Origin: Agrococcus beijingensis
GTDB taxonomy: Bacteria > Actinomycetota > Actinomycetes > Actinomycetales > Microbacteriaceae
NCBI RefSeq assembly: GCF_030758955.1
Contig: NZ_CP132360.1
Location: 1,721,313 to 1,785,312, forward strand
Direction of reading: 5' to 3'
Length of the DNA: 64,000 bases
Shown here: positions 52,826 to 60,823 of the stretch, piece after piece
How positions within the stretch are numbered: the stretch's first letter is position 1
Layout: every line of letters begins with the position of its first letter
Position numbers and translations under genes: made by a program
Notes under the pieces: generated by a model
Databases searched by the model: none
What the model was told of the DNA's origin: nothing
What the model saw: only the letters and a program-made list of their open reading frames with translations

Positions 52826-53642
52826 AGGCCCGCCACTGCTCGAGGTTGGTCGCGTGGCCCGCCCGCAGCAGCACCGCCGACGAGCCCTGCGGGGCGAGCG
52901 CCGCGGCGGCCGCGGCGTGCGCCGACGGCCAGAACTCGCTCTCGGCGCCCGCGATGAAGAGCACCGGCTTGGTGAAGCGCGCGATCACCGGTCGCCAGTC
53001 GGCGGTCGCGTGGTCGTGCAGCACGCGCAGGTCGGCAGCCGAGAGGTCGCGCGAGCCGCCGCCCGCGCCCATCGCCCGCAGCACCCGCGCCACGCGGCGC
53101 GGCCTGCGCCACAGCGGCAGCCCGACCCCGGTGGGCGGCACGCCGCGGGCGAAGAGGGTTTCGCGGTTGCGCGCCGTGTAGCCGTAGAAGCCGTGCTCCC
53201 ACGGCGCCTGCTCGCCCCGGCCACGCGCCGGACGCCCGGGCACCGGCGGGTCGTCGTTCAGCATCCGCGGTGTCTGGTCGACCGACACCACCGCCCGCAC
53301 CCGATCGTCGCCGTGCGCCGCCACGTATGCCCAGATGGTCGAGGCGCCCATCGAGCCGCCCACCAGTACCGCGTCGGTGATGTCGAGCTGCCGCAGCACC
53401 GCCTCGAGGTCGTCGGCGCGGGTCGCCATCGTCGTGCCGGCGGTGGCCGCGTCGGCCGCGCCGTGCCCGCGCACGTCGACGACCGTGACGCCGTGACCGG
53501 CCTCGACCAGGGCCGGCACCTGGAACCGCCACGAGGTGCCCGGCGTGCGGAAGCCCGCGACCAGCACCACATCGGTGCCGGATGCGTCGCCGTGCTGCTC
53601 GAAGGCGACGCGCGTGCCGTCGTCGGTCACGATGGTGGGCAT
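52788..53642 (-). CDS. Alpha/beta hydrolase
   Basis: 284 aa from an ATG preceded by GAGGAGG. The fold shows the oxyanion region VVLVAGFRTPGTSWRFQVPAL, the nucleophile elbow GGSMGASTIW (Ser), an acidic residue after KPVLFIAGAESEFW and the late His in LLRAGHATNLEQW. It resembles cofactor-free peroxidases and esterases. Substrate unknown. The usual HG oxyanion motif is replaced by AGF. Confidence 0.82.
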   Translation of the reverse strand: MPTIVTDDGTRVAFEQHGDASGTDVVLVAGFRTPGTSWRFQVPALVEAGHGVTVVDVRGHGAADAATAGTTMATRADDLEAVLRQLDITDAVLVGGSMGASTIWAYVAAHGDDRVRAVVSVDQTPRMLNDDPPVPGRPARGRGEQAPWEHGFYGYTARNRETLFARGVPPTGVGLPLWRRPRRVARVLRAMGAGGGSRDLSAADLRVLHDHATADWRPVIARFTKPVLFIAGAESEFWPSAHAAAAAALAPQGSSAVLLRAGHATNLEQWRAFNEGLLAFLEQL

Positions 53643-53814
53643 GGTGCCTCCTCGATGCGCCCCGCAGCAGGCGGGGAACGCCCCGCGATGCAGCGTGCGC
53701 TCAGTATCGTCCGCTCTGCCGCGCGCGGGTAGCCCTCGCTGCGTGTCGCAACTCTGCGGCCGGCGGGTCGGCATGCGGGCGCCGAGGGTGGGCACGCGGA
53801 CCCCGCAGCGTTCT

Positions 53815-54834
53815 TCAGTCGAGGTCGGCCGCGCCCACGCCGTCGTTCGTGCGGGCGTCCTCGTCGATCGCCTCGACGGCCTCGGTCAGCTCCGGCTCGC
53901 GAGCCGGGCGCGCGTCGAGGTGCACGCCGGCGATCATGCAGCGCACCGAGCCGCCGGCGAGCTCGATGGTCGGGATGTCGACCGCGACGATCTCGCACGA
54001 CTCCTCGATCACCGCGATCTGCGCAGCCGTCAGCGACGCCCGCGCCCGCGCCGACATGGCCATGATCGTGCGGCGTCGGCCGTCGGGCGAGCGGCCCATC
54101 AGCTCGACGGCGTTGCCCGCGAACTCGCGCACCTGGTGCTCGGTCAGCTCGATCACGCGGCGACCATGCACCTGCAGGCGCTCGCGCACCTCGCGGCGAC
54201 GCAGCGCATCCGGGATCATCTCGAGCGCGAACAGCGCCACGTCGGTGCCCACGCAGGCGATGACGTTGGTGTGGTAGACCGGCACGCCGTCGCTGTCGAC
54301 CGCGTCGAAGACCATCGGCTCATAGCCGAAGTCGGTGCAGAAGCGCTCCAGCACGTGCGTGTCGGCGCGGTGGCTGCGGGCGAGGTAGGCGACGCGCGAG
54401 ACGTGGTCGAGCACCATGGCGCCCGTGCCCTCGAGGAAGATGCCGTCGGGCTCGAGCCCCGAGTAGTCGACGATCGTCTGCACCCGGTAGGTGCTCTTCA
54501 GGAACTCGAGCACGTCGGCACGGCGCTCGTGCCGCCGGTTCGAGGCGTACATCGGGTAGACGGCGACCGCCCCGCCCGCGTGGGTCGAGAGCCAGTTGTT
54601 GGGGAAGACGCTGTCGGGCCGCGTGTGATCCTCGTCGTCGAACACGTGCACGGTGACGCCGACGGCGCGGAGGGCCTCGGCGACGGCGTCCATCTCGGCG
54701 AGCGCGTTGGCGGCGACGGTGTCGGATGCGTCCTCGGGCTCGGCCTGGAAGGCGTTGTCGGCCGCCGTGGCAGGGTTGGGGCGGAACCGCTGCGCACGGA
54801 TCAGGATGACGGCTTCAGGGGCGACGGCGCTCAC
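53815..54834 (-). CDS. ctlX: Citrulline utilisation hydrolase CtlX (arginine deiminase fold)
   Basis: 339 aa from a GTG at 54834; the start is moderately certain. The amidinotransferase/deiminase fold is clear: ILIRAQRFRPNP near the N-terminus, DSVFPNNWLSTH, EGTGAMVLDH, VYHTNVIACVG (His) and IELAGGSVRCMIAGVHL (nucleophile Cys). CtlX-type enzymes act on citrulline or related guanidino compounds. It stands alone; no carbamate kinase or ornithine transcarbamylase lies beside it. Confidence 0.87.
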   Translation of the reverse strand: MSAVAPEAVILIRAQRFRPNPATAADNAFQAEPEDASDTVAANALAEMDAVAEALRAVGVTVHVFDDEDHTRPDSVFPNNWLSTHAGGAVAVYPMYASNRRHERRADVLEFLKSTYRVQTIVDYSGLEPDGIFLEGTGAMVLDHVSRVAYLARSHRADTHVLERFCTDFGYEPMVFDAVDSDGVPVYHTNVIACVGTDVALFALEMIPDALRRREVRERLQVHGRRVIELTEHQVREFAGNAVELMGRSPDGRRRTIMAMSARARASLTAAQIAVIEESCEIVAVDIPTIELAGGSVRCMIAGVHLDARPAREPELTEAVEAIDEDARTNDGVGAADLD

Positions 54835-54970
54835 ACCTGCCGAATCTAGCGGCGGATGCGCGCGGATTTCCGGATTCCGCGCAAGACGGCCGCGTGCGGA
54901 CGGCTCGCCGAGCGGATCGCTTGCGCCAGGGCCCGCCGCAGCGCTCTCTCGCCCTGCCCAGGCCCCTCGA

Positions 54971-55206
54971 CTGGCGCCTCCCGCACCTGACTGGCGGCTC
55001 CGGCGTCTGACTGGCGCCTCCAGCGTCTGACTGGCGCCTCCCGCGTCTGACTGGCGCCTCCCGCATCTGACTGGCGGCTCCGGCGCCTGACTGGCGGCTC
55101 CGGCGTCTGACTGGCGCCTCCCGCATCTGACTGGCGCCTGCCGCGCCTGAGCGGCGCCTCCCGCATGTGAGTGGCGGCTCCCGCATCTCGCTGGCGCCTC
55201 CCACGT
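54971..55206. repeat. 20-bp tandem repeat array, locus 2
   Basis: About twelve consecutive 20-bp units of the form CTGGCGCCTCCCGCATCTGA. Their complement, TCAGATGCGGGAGGCGCCAG, is the same consensus as the arrays at 1 and 61501. Units keep register exactly; variation is confined mainly to C/G at the seventh base and to the part before the last TGA. It fills the divergent gap between ctlX (start 54834) and the quinone oxidoreductase (start 55281). Confidence 0.92.
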
Positions 55207-55280
55207 GGCACGCACGCCTCGCCGCCCGGTCCGCAAGCCACCAGGCACACCCCGCTCCCGGATGTGATCGACTGGGCACC

Positions 55281-56261
55281 ATGCAGGCCATCCAGCAGCA
55301 CGACGTCGGCGGCGAGCTCTTCTGGGCGGATGCGCCCGACCCGGTCGCGGGGCACGGCGAGGTGGTCATCGACATCGTCGCGTCGGCGGTGAACCGCGCC
55401 GACGTGATGCAGGCGGCCGGCAAGTACCCGCCGCCGCCCGGAGCCTCGCCCGTCATCGGGCTCGAGTGCTCCGGCACGATCAGCGAGGTGGGCGCGGGTG
55501 TCGACGGCTGGGCGGTGGGTGACCGCGTGTGCGCGCTGCTGGCCGGCGGCGGCTACGCCGAGCAGGTCGCGGTGCCGGCGACGCAGCTGCTGCCGGTGCC
55601 CGACGGCGTCTCGCTCGAGGACGCCGCGGCGCTGCCCGAGGCCCTCTGCACGGTGTGGAGCGCGGTGCGCGACATGCCCGACCCGTCGCCCGGCGCGATG
55701 GCGATCGTGCACGGCGGCAGCGGCGGCATCGGCACGGTCGCGATCCAGCTGCTGCGGGCGCACGGCTACCGCGTGGCCGCGACCTCGAGTGCCCGCCACC
55801 TCGAGCTGGTGCGCTCGCTCGGCGCCGAGCTCGCGATCGACTATCGGTCAGACGACTTCGTGGATGCGGTGCTGACGGCCACCGACGGACGCGGCGCCGA
55901 GTGCATCCTCGACGTCGTGGGCGGCGACTACCTGGCGCGCAACCTCGCGGCCCTCGCGCTCGACTCGGCGCTCACGGTGATCGCGGTGCAGGGCGGCGCG
56001 AAGACCGAGATCGACCTGCGGACCATGATGACGAAGCGGGTGACGCTGCGGGCGATGACGCTCCGCGCGCGGCCCGTCACCGGTCGCGGTGGGAAGGATG
56101 CGGTGGTCGCCGAGGTGCGCGAGCGCTGGTGGCCGCTGGTCGGCCAGGGCGTCGTGCAGCCGGTGATCGGCGCACGCCTGCCGATGATCGAGGCACAGCG
56201 GGCGCATGCGCTGATGGGCTCGAGCGAGTCGCCCGGGGGCAAGATCCTGCTCGTGCGGTGA
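55281..56261 (+). CDS. NADPH:quinone oxidoreductase-like MDR protein
   Basis: 326 aa. Zinc-free medium-chain dehydrogenase: VNRADVMQAAGKYPPPPGASPVIGLECSGTI, the cofactor loop VHGGSGGIGTVAIQLLRAHGYRVAATSS and ILDVVGGDYLARNL. It resembles the PIG3/Qor type, which reduces quinones or enones with NADPH. It is divergent from ctlX across the repeat array, about 75 bp from the last repeat unit. Confidence 0.88.
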   Translation: MQAIQQHDVGGELFWADAPDPVAGHGEVVIDIVASAVNRADVMQAAGKYPPPPGASPVIGLECSGTISEVGAGVDGWAVGDRVCALLAGGGYAEQVAVPATQLLPVPDGVSLEDAAALPEALCTVWSAVRDMPDPSPGAMAIVHGGSGGIGTVAIQLLRAHGYRVAATSSARHLELVRSLGAELAIDYRSDDFVDAVLTATDGRGAECILDVVGGDYLARNLAALALDSALTVIAVQGGAKTEIDLRTMMTKRVTLRAMTLRARPVTGRGGKDAVVAEVRERWWPLVGQGVVQPVIGARLPMIEAQRAHALMGSSESPGGKILLVR

Positions 56262-56364
56262 GCCGCGGGATTGTGCCCATCCGCCCGGGCGCATCCGCCC
56301 GTGCATGTGGGCGGCCGGTGGTTGCCTTGCAGCGTTCGAAGGCGACAACTGGAGGCGAACGATC

Positions 56365-56511
56365 ATGGGACGCACCGCACGCACCACCCGATTCGGCACG
56401 GCGAAGACCTCGTGGCTGGCACGGCACACCATCGCGGTCGAGCGCGAGCACCAGCTGCTCGAGCACGACCACCTGCGCGCGGAGATCTCGGCGTCGCGCG
56501 GGCTGCTGTAG
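56365..56511 (+). CDS. Small protein, MGRxxR type
   Basis: 48 aa from an ATG with GGAGG upstream (about 10 bp). Sequence begins MGRTARTTRFGTAKTSWLARHTIAVEREHQLLEHDHLRAEI: basic N-terminus, then a charged helix. It loosely resembles the 46-aa protein at 60681 (MGRIERIQRR... VEERHHARLEAERNQRQYDRVRAEA). No family known. Confidence 0.5.
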   Translation: MGRTARTTRFGTAKTSWLARHTIAVEREHQLLEHDHLRAEISASRGLL

Positions 56512-56636
56512 CCGCAGCCATCGCGCCCGGGCGGCGGTGATGCCCGCGCTCCGAGACGGCAGATCGGCGTGCTGAGCAAGACTGCGCCGTCAGCGCATAG
56601 GGTGCGAGGGCATCCACCCTCGAGCCAGGAGCCGCT

Positions 56637-58184
56637 GTGCCTGACGTCTTCAGCCTGCCCATCATCCTCATCGCGGTCGGCGTCGTCGTCGTCATCGCCC
56701 TGATCGCGGCGGCCATCCGTCGCTACCGCATCGCCGAGCCCGACGAGGCGATCATCGTCACTGGCCGCAAGGGCAAGAAGACGATCGACGCCGAGGGCCA
56801 CACCACGCAGGACCTCTCGGGCCAGAAGGTCGTCACCGGCGGCGGCGTCTTCGTCATGCCCTTCGTGCAGAAGTCGTTCAAGATGTCGCTGCGCTCGCGG
56901 CGGCTGCTGTTCAACACGACCGCGCAGGCGAAGGACGGCATCACGATCCACGCGCAGGCCGTGGCCGTCATCAAGGTCGGCGGCACCGAGGAGTCCATCC
57001 GCAACGCGGCGCAGCGATTCCTCTCGCAGCAGGAGGAGATCGAGTCGTCGACGCAGGAGGTGCTGTCGGGCTCGCTGCGCGGCATCATCGGCCAGCTGAC
57101 GGTGCTCGAGATCATCCACGACCGGCAGGCGCTCGCCGCCGCGGTGCTGCAGGCGGCAGAGGATGCGTTGAGCAAGCAGGGACTGGTGGTCGACACCCTG
57201 CAGATCCAGGAGATCAACGACACCTCCAACTACCTCGTCAACCTGGGCGTGCCCGAGTCGGCCGCCGTGCAGCGCGCAGCGGCGATCGCCAACACCGAGG
57301 CGCAGAAGTCGGCGGAGCAGGCCTCGATCGAGGCGAAGAAGGCGATCCTCGAGGCGAACCGCGTGCTGCAGCTGCAGCAGGCGGCCGTGCAGGCCGAGAC
57401 CGACAAGGCCGCCGCGCAGGCAGCCGCCGCGAAGCCGCTCGAGGATGCCGTGCAGCGCCAGGCGATCGTCGCGCAGGAGGAGATCACCGCGCAGCGCCAG
57501 GCAGAGCTGCGCGAGCAGCAGCTGAACGCCGACGTGCGCAAGGTCGCCGACGCCGAGTCGTACCGCATCCAGGTGACCGCAGAGGCGAACGCCAAGGCCA
57601 AGGCCACCGAGGCCAACGCCGAGCGCGTCGCGCGCGAGTCGCGGGCCGAGGCGACCCGCGTCGAGGGTGTCGCGGCAGCTGCGGTCATCGAGTCGCGAGG
57701 CAGCGCCGAGCGCACGGCGCGCATCGCCGCCGCCGAGGCCGCCAAGGCCGAGGGTGAGGCAGAGGCCGTCGCCACCGCCGCCCGCGGTCGCGCCGAGGCC
57801 GAGGCGATCGGCGCCCGCGGTCTGGCCGAGGGCCAGGCGATCGAGGCTCGCGCGAAGGCGCTCACCGAGAACGCGCAGGTCGTGCTCGCGCAGGAGCTGC
57901 TGAAGGTGCTGCCGCAGGTGGCCGAGGCCTTCGGCAAGGCCTACGCATCGTCGAACATCACGGTGGTCTCGGCCGACGGCACCGGCAAACTCACCGGCGA
58001 CATGGTCGGCAACATGGCGTCGATGACGCAGATGATGAAGGACGCCACCGGCATCGACCTGCAGGCGATCATCAACGCCACGGCGCAGGGCAACGCTGCC
58101 GGTAGCGCGATGGCGAGCAAGGGCCAGACCGGCCCGGTGCTGGTCGACGCCGCGCCCGCCGAGCAGGCGCCCGCCGCCGAGTAG
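56637..58184 (+). CDS. Flotillin / SPFH domain protein
   Basis: 515 aa from a GTG with CAGGAG upstream. One N-terminal membrane helix (LPIILIAVGVVVVIALIAAAI) is followed by an SPFH domain (EAIIVTGRKGKK... GGGVFVMPFVQKSFKMSLRSRRLLFNTTAQAKDGITIHAQAVAVIKVGG), then a long Ala/Glu/Lys/Arg coiled coil (about 215-430) with repeated EA motifs. The tail is AEQAPAAE. It is probably a membrane-microdomain scaffold. A strong terminator follows. Confidence 0.93.
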   Translation: MPDVFSLPIILIAVGVVVVIALIAAAIRRYRIAEPDEAIIVTGRKGKKTIDAEGHTTQDLSGQKVVTGGGVFVMPFVQKSFKMSLRSRRLLFNTTAQAKDGITIHAQAVAVIKVGGTEESIRNAAQRFLSQQEEIESSTQEVLSGSLRGIIGQLTVLEIIHDRQALAAAVLQAAEDALSKQGLVVDTLQIQEINDTSNYLVNLGVPESAAVQRAAAIANTEAQKSAEQASIEAKKAILEANRVLQLQQAAVQAETDKAAAQAAAAKPLEDAVQRQAIVAQEEITAQRQAELREQQLNADVRKVADAESYRIQVTAEANAKAKATEANAERVARESRAEATRVEGVAAAAVIESRGSAERTARIAAAEAAKAEGEAEAVATAARGRAEAEAIGARGLAEGQAIEARAKALTENAQVVLAQELLKVLPQVAEAFGKAYASSNITVVSADGTGKLTGDMVGNMASMTQMMKDATGIDLQAIINATAQGNAAGSAMASKGQTGPVLVDAAPAEQAPAAE

Positions 58185-58191
58185 CGCCGAC

Positions 58192-58221
58192 GAGGGCCGG
58201 CGCCCATTGGCGCCGGCCCTC
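58192..58221. terminator. Strong hairpin after the flotillin gene
   Basis: GAGGGCCGGCGCC (58192-58204) and GGCGCCGGCCCTC (58209-58221) form a 13-bp perfect stem with a 4-base loop, 8 bp after the flotillin stop codon and before the convergent AHSA1 gene. It can serve both directions. Confidence 0.85.
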
Positions 58222-58250
58222 TCGCACGCCCGCGCCGACGGCCGCTGGCG

Positions 58251-58931
58251 TCAGCCGCCGTGGTGGGCGGGGTCCTGCTCGCCCTCCATGCCCATCTGGC
58301 CCGTGTAGAAGCCGTAGGTGGCGTCTGCCTGGCGACGGGCGACCTCCGCGTCGGCGCCGGCCGCGACCGCGGCCTCGGCCCACGCATCCGCCGCCGCGCG
58401 GTTGAAGGCCTTGCCTTCGGGGCTCATCGTCCAGGCGACGCCCTCCTCGGGCGTCATCGCGGTGTCGGGCGAGGCCAGGTGCAGCGAGAGCCCGAGCAGG
58501 CCGCCGTCCCAGCCGACGCCCGTCGCGCCCGGCCCGAACATCTCGGCCATCTCGGCCGGCACCGCCGAGTCGAGCGCCACGTGCTCGAGCGTGAAGCGCG
58601 TGCCGTCGCCCTCGGGCGTCACCCGCACGGTGATCCACGAGACACCGCCGCCGAACTCCCACGTCGCCCGGAAGTGCGAGCGCGGCTCGCACTCGAGGAT
58701 CTCGCCGCCCGCGTTGCCCTCGGTCTGGTAGCGGCCGCCGAGCCGCAGGTCGCCCGAGATCGGCAGGAACCATCGTGCGATCCGCTCGGGGCTGGTCACC
58801 GCATCCCACACGTCGTCGACGGGGGATCGGTACACCTGCGACAGCGACTGCCGCGTCGCCGCCTCGCCGCCCTGCTCGGTCGCCTCGACCGCTCGGCTCA
58901 CCGCGCCCAGCTGGGCCTGCACATCCACCAT
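58251..58931 (-). CDS. SRPBCC (AHSA1-like) protein
   Basis: 226 aa from the ATG at 58931 with GAGGAG 5 bp upstream (a GTG at 58937 overlaps the upstream stop but has no room for a ribosome-binding site). The AHSA1 pattern VYRSPVDDVWDAVTSPERIARWFLPISGDLRLGGRYQ...GGEILECEPRSHFRATWEFGGGVSWITVRVTPEG is clear. The C-terminal 80 residues extend the domain. It is coupled to the ArsR gene upstream, the same pairing as at 7696-8999 but in reverse gene order. Confidence 0.88.
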   Translation of the reverse strand: MVDVQAQLGAVSRAVEATEQGGEAATRQSLSQVYRSPVDDVWDAVTSPERIARWFLPISGDLRLGGRYQTEGNAGGEILECEPRSHFRATWEFGGGVSWITVRVTPEGDGTRFTLEHVALDSAVPAEMAEMFGPGATGVGWDGGLLGLSLHLASPDTAMTPEEGVAWTMSPEGKAFNRAAADAWAEAAVAAGADAEVARRQADATYGFYTGQMGMEGEQDPAHHGG

Positions 58932-58933
58932 GA

Positions 58934-59422
58934 TCACTCCTCGTCGTCGGTGGTCTCGGCGGGGGCGGCGCCCGATGGCACCGTTCCCTCGCCGCTGCTC
59001 TCATCGGATCGCGGCACCCGGGCGTCGTCGGATGCGTCCGCTCGCGTCTCGTCGACCGGCTCGGTCTCGCCCTCGGTCTCCTCCCGCTCGCTGGCGAGGC
59101 GGCGCTGCCGTCGCCCGCGCGCCAGCTCGGTGTCGAGCGCGGCGAGCTTGGGCATCCAGAATCCGTCGAACGCGCTGAGCCACTCGCGCGCCTCGCGCGG
59201 ACCGGAGGCGTCGACGGCGTAGAGCCTGCGCTGCCCCTCCGGTCGCACGGTCGCGAAGCCTTGCTCGCGCAGGATCCGCAGGTGCTGGCTCACGGCGGGC
59301 TGGCTGATGCCGAACTCCCGGCCGATCACGGTCGCGAGCGCTCCGGCGCTGGCCTCGCCATCGGTGAGGAGCTCGAGGATGCGTCGCCGGACCGGGTCTC
59401 CCAGGACATCGAGTGCGTGCAT
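58934..59422 (-). CDS. ArsR family winged-helix repressor with acidic tail
   Basis: About 162 aa from the ATG at 59422 (the frame also has a TTG 21 bp upstream). The winged helix MHALDVLGDPVRRRILELLTDGEASAGALATVIGREFGISQPAVSQHLRILREQGFATVRPEGQRRLYAV is typical of ArsR proteins paired with AHSA1. The C-terminal 60 residues are acidic and disordered (EETEGETEPVDETRADASDDAR...ETTDDEE), unusual for the family. The operator candidate 59443-59454 lies directly upstream. Confidence 0.88.
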   Translation of the reverse strand: MHALDVLGDPVRRRILELLTDGEASAGALATVIGREFGISQPAVSQHLRILREQGFATVRPEGQRRLYAVDASGPREAREWLSAFDGFWMPKLAALDTELARGRRQRRLASEREETEGETEPVDETRADASDDARVPRSDESSGEGTVPSGAAPAETTDDEE

Positions 59423-59442
59423 GCTTCGATGCTTGCACGGCA

Positions 59443-59454
59443 ACTTATATAAGT
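59443..59454. promoter_or_regulatory. AT-rich palindromic operator before the ArsR gene
   Basis: ACTTATATAAGT is a perfect 12-bp palindrome in otherwise GC-rich DNA, overlapped on the minus strand by TTGACT (a -35 shape, 59452-59457) and by TATAAG. It starts 21 bp before the ArsR ATG. Autorepression by that protein is the likely use. Confidence 0.6.
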
Positions 59455-59582
59455 CAACCGTGATTCTTCACGCTGGGGACGCATCCGCCGTGCCGCCACG
59501 CCTCGACGATCGCTGCGCTGCCGGGGATGCGGCCGCAGTGGGGCGAAACCGCCCGGCAACCTGCGACGGCTAGCGTGGAGCC

Positions 59583-60359
59583 ATGAACAGCGAGCTGGTG
59601 GACAACGCCCGAGTGCGTCGGGCGGTCGCGGCGTTCGCTGCCGACCCCAGGCAGGCGACGATGATCGACGTGCTGCGCGCGTGCCTGTCGGGCGACCTGC
59701 TGCTCGACGCGACCGGCTCTGAGGTCGACCTGAAAGACGGCAAGATGCAGACCGGGGCGATGATCCGCATCAGCCACCACGTCGGCCCCGACGGCAAGCG
59801 CGCGCTGCTCGCGTTCACCAGCAACGCCGAGGTGGCGCGCATGCACCCCGACGGCGTGCGCTACCAGTCGATCGCGCAGCCGGCGGTGGCCGTGCTCGAG
59901 ATGGCGAAGCGCCAGGGCGCGGGCTGGCTCTACATCGACCCTGCCGAGAAGAGCGCCACGCTGTCGGCGGCCGACATCGACTACGCGCTGCGCCACCCGC
60001 GCAACGACAAGCTGAGCCGCGCCATCGCTGCCGGTGAGACAGGCGGCGGCTCCCGGGCGGCGGTCGTGGCCGCCATGCGCGAGCCCGGCACGCTGCTGCT
60101 CGCCGGCAAGCTCGAGGAGGGGCAGAGCCGCGACCAGTCGCCGCGCCTCAAGGTGACGAAGCGTCCCGATGGCTCCACGGCGCTGCTGGCCTTCACGTCG
60201 GCGCCAGAGGTCGCAGCGCGCAACGCCGCCGACGGCATCATCAGCACGACCACCACGAAGGTGCTCGAGCAGCTGAAGAGCGGCAAGTTCGCCTCGATCG
60301 TGGTGAACCCCGGCGGCCCGTGGATCGAGCTGACGCGCGCGGAGCTGATCGGCGGATAG
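59583..60359 (+). CDS. Protein with two SseB-type domains
   Basis: 258 aa. Two related halves: AVLEM-free core RISHHVGPDGKRALLAFTSNAEVARMHPDGVRYQSIAQPAVAVLEMAKRQGAGWLYIDP (about 60-130) and LKVTKRPDGSTALLAFTSAPEVAARNAADGIISTTTTKVLEQLKSGKFASIVVNPGGP (about 185-250). This matches the SseB N-terminal domain (ALLAFTS-EV). Role unknown; SseB domains occur in type III/VII secretion-linked and housekeeping proteins. It is divergent from the ArsR gene. Confidence 0.82.
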   Translation: MNSELVDNARVRRAVAAFAADPRQATMIDVLRACLSGDLLLDATGSEVDLKDGKMQTGAMIRISHHVGPDGKRALLAFTSNAEVARMHPDGVRYQSIAQPAVAVLEMAKRQGAGWLYIDPAEKSATLSAADIDYALRHPRNDKLSRAIAAGETGGGSRAAVVAAMREPGTLLLAGKLEEGQSRDQSPRLKVTKRPDGSTALLAFTSAPEVAARNAADGIISTTTTKVLEQLKSGKFASIVVNPGGPWIELTRAELIGG

Positions 60360-60426
60360 AGGTCGTTTGTGCGGCCGGCCCGTGGGCGCCGTGGCCGTTG
60401 TCCTCCGAGCGCTGGTACCGAACCGC

Positions 60427-60542
60427 GGGTGCGGATGCGTCGTACCCGCACGGAGGTACCGGTCGGGTCAGCCGCCGCCGGCGACTCAGCGGTACGCAAT
60501 TGCAGGTGCGGATGCGCATCACCCGCAAGTGGATACCGGTCG
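60427..60542. repeat. Pair of 39-bp imperfect direct repeats with hairpins
   Basis: 60427-60465 and 60504-60542 share GGTGCGGATGCG, then ACCCGCA and TACCGGTCG at matching spacing. In the first, GCGGGT and ACCCGC can form a stem, bracketed by two GGTACC sites (60414 and 60455). They lie between the SseB-type gene and the small-ORF operon; no gene is visible in 60,360-60,680. Confidence 0.6.
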
Positions 60543-60594
60543 TTCGCGCTCGCTTCCCTCGCGGCGCGCACTACCGCGACACGCCGAAGCGAGA

Positions 60595-60632
60595 CTTTCG
60601 AAAGAACTGTTGCAAAGCATCCGCTTCGAAAG
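60595..60632. promoter_or_regulatory. Palindromic operator candidate CTTTCGAAAG
   Basis: CTTTCGAAAG (60595-60604) is a perfect palindrome. CTTCGAAAG (60624-60632) is a near copy 29 bp on, and CTTTCGG follows at 60637. They lie about 50-85 bp before the small-ORF/winged-helix operon and are AT-richer than their surroundings. Probable site of the winged-helix protein encoded at 60824. Confidence 0.55.
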
Positions 60633-60680
60633 TAGTCTTTCGGATGTCGGCACCCGCCGGCCAGACCGAGGAGACATCTC

Positions 60681-60821
60681 ATGGGACGCATCGAACGCAT
60701 CCAGCGCCGCGTCAGCCTCACCGTCGAGGAGCGCCACCACGCTCGCCTCGAGGCAGAGCGGAACCAGCGGCAGTACGACCGAGTGCGCGCAGAGGCCATG
60801 ATCCAGCGTGGTTGGATCTGA
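60681..60821 (+). CDS. 46-aa basic helical protein
   Basis: MGRIERIQRRVSLTVEERHHARLEAERNQRQYDRVRAEAMIQRGWI, ATG with GAGGAG 8 bp upstream. It is one long charged helix. It lies 2 bp before the winged-helix gene start, so the two are co-translated. It may be a partner of that regulator. See also 56365. Confidence 0.6.
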   Translation: MGRIERIQRRVSLTVEERHHARLEAERNQRQYDRVRAEAMIQRGWI

Positions 60822-60823
60822 GC

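Noticed and set aside
54971..55206. CRISPR array
   Set aside because: Repeats of 20 bp follow each other without spacers, units are imperfect, and no cas gene is present.
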